Origin: Bacteroidota bacterium
GTDB lineage: Bacteria; Bacteroidota; Bacteroidia; Bacteroidales; VadinHA17
Length of the DNA: 64,000 bases
Direction of reading: 5' to 3'
Assembly (NCBI GenBank): GCA_016718875.1
Contig: JADKBL010000017.1
Span: forward strand, 29,292-93,291
The notes beneath the pieces are model-generated. The model was not told where the DNA came from and did no database searches. It saw nothing but the letters and a program-made list of their open reading frames with translations. Positions 61,306 through 64,000 of the stretch are shown piece by piece; within the stretch, counting starts at the first letter, position 1, and each line of letters opens with the position of its first letter. A program made the translations under genes and the position numbers.

Positions 61306-62235
61306 CTATTCTCTTAATTTTCTACCGGTTAATGAAATAAATACATCTTCGAGAGTGTTTTCACTTAAGTTCATTCCGGTTATGGTAATGTTCATGGTTT
61401 TTAATGATTCAAGTATCAGAGGAATTTTGTCAATAATCGCTTTTGATTTAAACAGAACAGAAGATTCTTTTAATTCAACCTCATCAGCCAGACCTGAAAC
61501 ATCTGTTAGTTGAGGAGCCTGGCCGGTAAAGAGAATTTCCAGTTTATCACTTATTCCGATTTTACGCTTAAGATTTTCAGGGGAATCCGAAACCAGTATT
61601 TTGCCATGATCCAAAATTGCAATCCGGTCACAAAGCCTGTCCGCCTCATCCATATTATGAGTTGTGAAAATCACTGTTTTGGTTTTCGATAATGAGTATA
61701 TGAAATCCCTTACCATCACACGGCTTTGCGGATCAAGACCTGCTTCCGGTTCGTCCAGGATTAGAATCTCAGGGTCATGCATGAGTGCCATTATGAGATT
61801 CATTCTTCTTTGCATACCCCCGGAAAGCGTTTTTACAAGCTTTTTCCTTTTCTCCAGTAGCCCGATCTTCTCAAGCAGATTCTCCGCCCTTTTTCGTGCG
61901 ACTTGGGTGGGTACATCATACATTTCTGCTATAAAAACCAGTTGTTCAAGGCATGTCAGGTTATTCCAAAGCACAATCTCCTGTGGGCACAATCCAACTT
62001 TTTGACTGTTGTTCAGATGATTATTGGTCCTGTCAAAGAATTCAACTCTCCCTGAATCGGGCTTCAGAAGTCCTGTGATCATCTTTATGGAAGTTGTTTT
62101 CCCTGCTCCGTTTGGTCCGAGCAGTCCGAATATCTCGCCTGATTCAATCTCAAGTGAGAGGTTTTCTACTGCTTTAAACCCATCAAATGACTTACAAAGA
62201 TTTTCAGCTTTCAGGCTGATAGAATTGGAGTTCAT
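61306..62235 (-). CDS. ABC transporter ATP-binding protein (ABC-2 exporter)
   Basis: A 309-residue ATPase. Walker A GLLGPNGAGKTTSIKMI near 34-50, signature TLSGGMQRR near 140, Walker B ILILDEPEAGLDP near 158 (Glu-Ala in place of the common Thr-Ala), and switch His in TTHNMDE. A C-terminal extension typical of CcmA/NatA exporters follows. Partner is the permease at 60184. The nearby genes (GyrI-like, GNAT) suggest a small-molecule resistance or export theme, but nothing specific. Confidence 0.9.
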   Translation of the reverse strand: MNSNSISLKAENLCKSFDGFKAVENLSLEIESGEIFGLLGPNGAGKTTSIKMITGLLKPDSGRVEFFDRTNNHLNNSQKVGLCPQEIVLWNNLTCLEQLVFIAEMYDVPTQVARKRAENLLEKIGLLEKRKKLVKTLSGGMQRRMNLIMALMHDPEILILDEPEAGLDPQSRVMVRDFIYSLSKTKTVIFTTHNMDEADRLCDRIAILDHGKILVSDSPENLKRKIGISDKLEILFTGQAPQLTDVSGLADEVELKESSVLFKSKAIIDKIPLILESLKTMNITITGMNLSENTLEDVFISLTGRKLRE

Positions 62236-62304
62236 ATTGATATTAATGTCTTGTTAATTTGTTCAGTGTTGTCTTTTACCGGATAAATCCTTTATCGGCA
62301 AATT

Positions 62305-62943
62305 TCATTTTATAATCCTGAACCTAAGTACTGTCTTTAATTTTTCGGGTGATACTCTTCTGAAATCCGAAAGGTAAATCTCACGATGTAGTTTTGATTC
62401 CCGGTGATAGCCGTTTTGATTACAGAAATCCTCCATTTGTCTGAAGCTGCCAGGCTCGCTGTCGTAGCTTCCGATATGCATCATCTGGATACAAACGGAG
62501 TCATCTATTGTTTCGAATTTTACTTTTTCAAGCAGATGATGGAATTTCTTCTTTTTCGTCCTTTCAAGAGCTTCATTTGCGAATTCCGGAGTTACAAAAT
62601 CCGGTTGCCTGATCATCAGGTTGAAAATTAACTGATTTTTATCCAGCTTTTCAGACATCGTTTTTTTGCCTTCATCTGATATATCCCAGATACCTTCCAA
62701 TGGATAGACAGTATATTCAACATATTCCTTTGGGGCAAAATTGTTTTTAGGTGACATCTTTATAGCATATGCCAGGGAATAGAGCACTCCGATATATTCC
62801 TGAAATAGTTTGTCATTTGGATTTCCCTCTCCTTTTATGGAAAAAAACCTGAATGGCGGGACTTTTACCAGTTCCGGTTTTGGTTTTGGCAGGTAAAATT
62901 GTTTTTCTGTTTTTTTCCAGTCATGTTTCATTGGATTGATCAT
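62305..62943 (-). CDS. GyrI-like small-molecule-binding protein
   Basis: A 212-residue cytosolic protein. VPPFRFFSIKGEGNPND near 25-41, a GyrI/SOUL-like fold, is followed by EYVEYTVYPLEGIWD near 73-87, and a C-terminal half HIGSYDSEPGSFRQMEDF near 156-173 gives the internal duplication of the fold. The alternative start at 62931 (MKHDWKK) is equally plausible. Such stand-alone GyrI-like proteins (cd superfamily of Rob/BmrR effector domains) bind or hydrolyse small cyclic compounds. It lies about 70 bases upstream of the ABC ATPase start. Confidence 0.75.
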   Translation of the reverse strand: MINPMKHDWKKTEKQFYLPKPKPELVKVPPFRFFSIKGEGNPNDKLFQEYIGVLYSLAYAIKMSPKNNFAPKEYVEYTVYPLEGIWDISDEGKKTMSEKLDKNQLIFNLMIRQPDFVTPEFANEALERTKKKKFHHLLEKVKFETIDDSVCIQMMHIGSYDSEPGSFRQMEDFCNQNGYHRESKLHREIYLSDFRRVSPEKLKTVLRFRIIK

Positions 62944-63005
62944 TTTCTATTACGAAATTTTTTTTTGTAAGGTCCTGGTAATTAATATTTACTGTTTCAT
63001 GATAA

Positions 63006-63482
63006 TTAATTCTTGTTACATTGAGTGCATCCCACTTTGTGAATGCATAGAACTGACCCGCAGACGGGACAGCTTCTTTTAATTTTCTCGAGGCGAAGGA
63101 ATGTCGTCATTCCTTTGTCTTTTATCATGAGCAGGTTCTCTATTAGTCCGGTATTATATTTTGTCCGGTACCTTTTGTCAAGCTGTTTCAATCTCTTGCA
63201 GGGAAATTTCTCACAGTCATAGCAGAATCCTGATTCAGTCTTTGCAAGAAGTTCACAGTTTGCAATTATGCAACTCTTGCAATAAGTTGGTTTTGTTTCT
63301 GAAACAATCCTGCATCCGGAACATTTGTTTTTTATCCGCATATAGCCTGAGCATGCCCCGCAATAAATTCCACAGGAGCTGTAAGTATGCTTCGGGCTGC
63401 TTGATTTCATTTTTATATCGGTATTCACTGAACTGGGGAAATCTGCTTTTATGGTGCTACCTTTTTGCTGACAATTAGTCAC
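63006..63482 (-). CDS. DUF3795 Cys-rich zinc-binding protein
   Basis: A 158-residue protein (or 134 from the ATG at 63410, which begins MKSSSPKHTY and may be the true start). The Cys-rich body has CGIYCGACSG, CSGC, YCKSCIIANC, FCYDCEKFPCKRL and a final CPVCGSVLCIHKVGC, all consistent with DUF3795 zinc-binding proteins of unknown function. It starts 4 bases after the GNAT stop. Functional clues are lacking; a metal-dependent role or protein-binding role is possible. Confidence 0.75.
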   Translation of the reverse strand: MTNCQQKGSTIKADFPSSVNTDIKMKSSSPKHTYSSCGIYCGACSGYMRIKNKCSGCRIVSETKPTYCKSCIIANCELLAKTESGFCYDCEKFPCKRLKQLDKRYRTKYNTGLIENLLMIKDKGMTTFLRLEKIKRSCPVCGSVLCIHKVGCTQCNKN

Positions 63483-63485
63483 AAG

Positions 63486-64000
63486 TTATTTCTCGCTGAT
63501 ATGAGCTCTTCTTATTTCAAGTCGCCACTTATAAAGTGTCTCAGTTTCTTCGCAATTTATAAAATTATTTCTTTCAAGAATTGCTGATGAATCAGGATTT
63601 GTTTTCTCTGTAGATGCAGTGATGACTTTAACATCAGGTTGTTTTTCAGCCCATCTAATCATTGCTCTGACTGCTTCAGTCATGAATCCTCTCTTCCTGA
63701 ATCCCTCATAAACTCCATATCCAATTTCAACTTCTCCTTCAGAATTGGGTTCACCGACAAAACATAAATCACCAACCATTTTATTATCTGATTTGGATAT
63801 TAAGGTCCATATTGTTGAGAACAGGTAGTTTCTTGTAGTATCAGCTACATTTGGAAGGATTGTTTGTTCCAGAGCTTCACTCAATTCGGAGGAGATTGTT
63901 CTTGTAGATGGAAATAAATTCAATTCTTTCTCAAGTGAGTTATCAAGCCGTATATATTTGGTAAGTTGTTCGTAATTCAGGCTTTAATAATAAGCCGTTC
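63486..64000 (-). pseudogene. GNAT acetyltransferase, right-edge partial, one frameshift
   Basis: The GNAT core is clear: VGDLCFVGEPNSEGEVEIGYGV with the beta4/5 strands, RKRGFMTEAVRAMIRWA holding the acetyl-CoA loop, and NPDSSAILERNNF. Residues upstream of the TTG codon at 63923 (KYIRLDNSLEKELNL) are conserved in this branch, so the start lies further right. At the edge, another frame reads ERLIIKA, the usual N-terminus of the family, and one missing base in AAGCC(T)TGAAT near 63980 joins it. Thus the gene is interrupted by an indel and cut by the window. Such enzymes acetylate amines or ribosomal proteins; target unknown. Confidence 0.8.

Noticed and set aside
1..64000. Mobile element or prophage island
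   Set aside because: No transposase, integrase, phage structural gene or tRNA-associated attachment site is visible; only short non-coding repeats.

Overview
The window looks like a chromosomal segment of a glycan-degrading member of the Bacteroidota. The evidence is the type of gene content: lipoprotein glycoside hydrolases (GH43, GH92, GH109, GH116, GH28, three DUF2961/GH172), serial twin-arginine Gfo/Idh/MocA oxidoreductases, 800-residue FtsX/MacB-type permeases, DUF1080 and DUF6786-like proteins, and a few TAnnTTTG-like promoter elements. DNA is moderately AT-rich. I see no rRNA, tRNA, CRISPR array, insertion sequence or phage gene. There is also no SusC/SusD pair; the only obvious sugar importer is one FucP-like MFS permease.

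Layout. (1) 1-2779, plus strand: the 3' part of nagA, nagB and a secreted oxidoreductase. (2) 2853-7318, minus strand: a tight oxidoreductase, GH43, ADP-ribosylglycohydrolase operon followed by purU. Three of these four genes carry single-base frameshifts. (3) 7438-16691, plus strand: four exported Gfo/Idh/MocA oxidoreductases, an MFS sugar permease, an SGNH hydrolase and a sialate O-acetylesterase. (4) 16808-29520: an export/envelope block with three large MacB-like permeases, a PH-like protein, a sigma-54 response regulator (frameshifted), and a minus-strand ABC ATPase, MacA-like adaptor and TolC operon. (5) 29782-39006, plus strand: an apparently exported DegT aminotransferase, a DUF362 protein, a 55-residue membrane protein, a DUF6786-like lipoprotein, a penicillin-acylase-family lipoprotein, a GH172 protein and a beta-lactamase-family hydrolase. 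(6) 39020-57909, plus strand: the main saccharolytic run (GH172, GH109, DUF1080, GH116, GH92, GH28, a lipoprotein of unknown function), then a cytosolic amidohydrolase, FucI/AraA-like isomerase, class II aldolase and FGGY kinase cassette, ending in a third GH172. (7) 58008-64000, minus strand: GNAT, DUF3795, GyrI-like, an ABC-2 exporter pair, and a fusion of a glycosidase-like barrel with a formylglycine-generating-enzyme-like domain.

How it may work together (inference). Cell-surface and periplasmic hydrolases and esterases trim a complex O-acetylated, mannose-, GalNAc- and furanoside-containing glycan. Exported oxidoreductases and the DUF1080 protein may act through 3-keto-glycoside chemistry. 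Released sugars enter by the MFS permease and are consumed by NagA/NagB and by the isomerase, kinase and aldolase cassette, whose substrate I cannot name.

Two cautions. First, at least seven single-base indels interrupt otherwise intact genes, several in short homopolymers. This is more like unpolished sequence than coordinated gene decay, though the sequence alone cannot decide. Second, intergenic gaps contain at least four families of palindromic or tandem short repeats. No gap without a gene exceeds about 300 bases.
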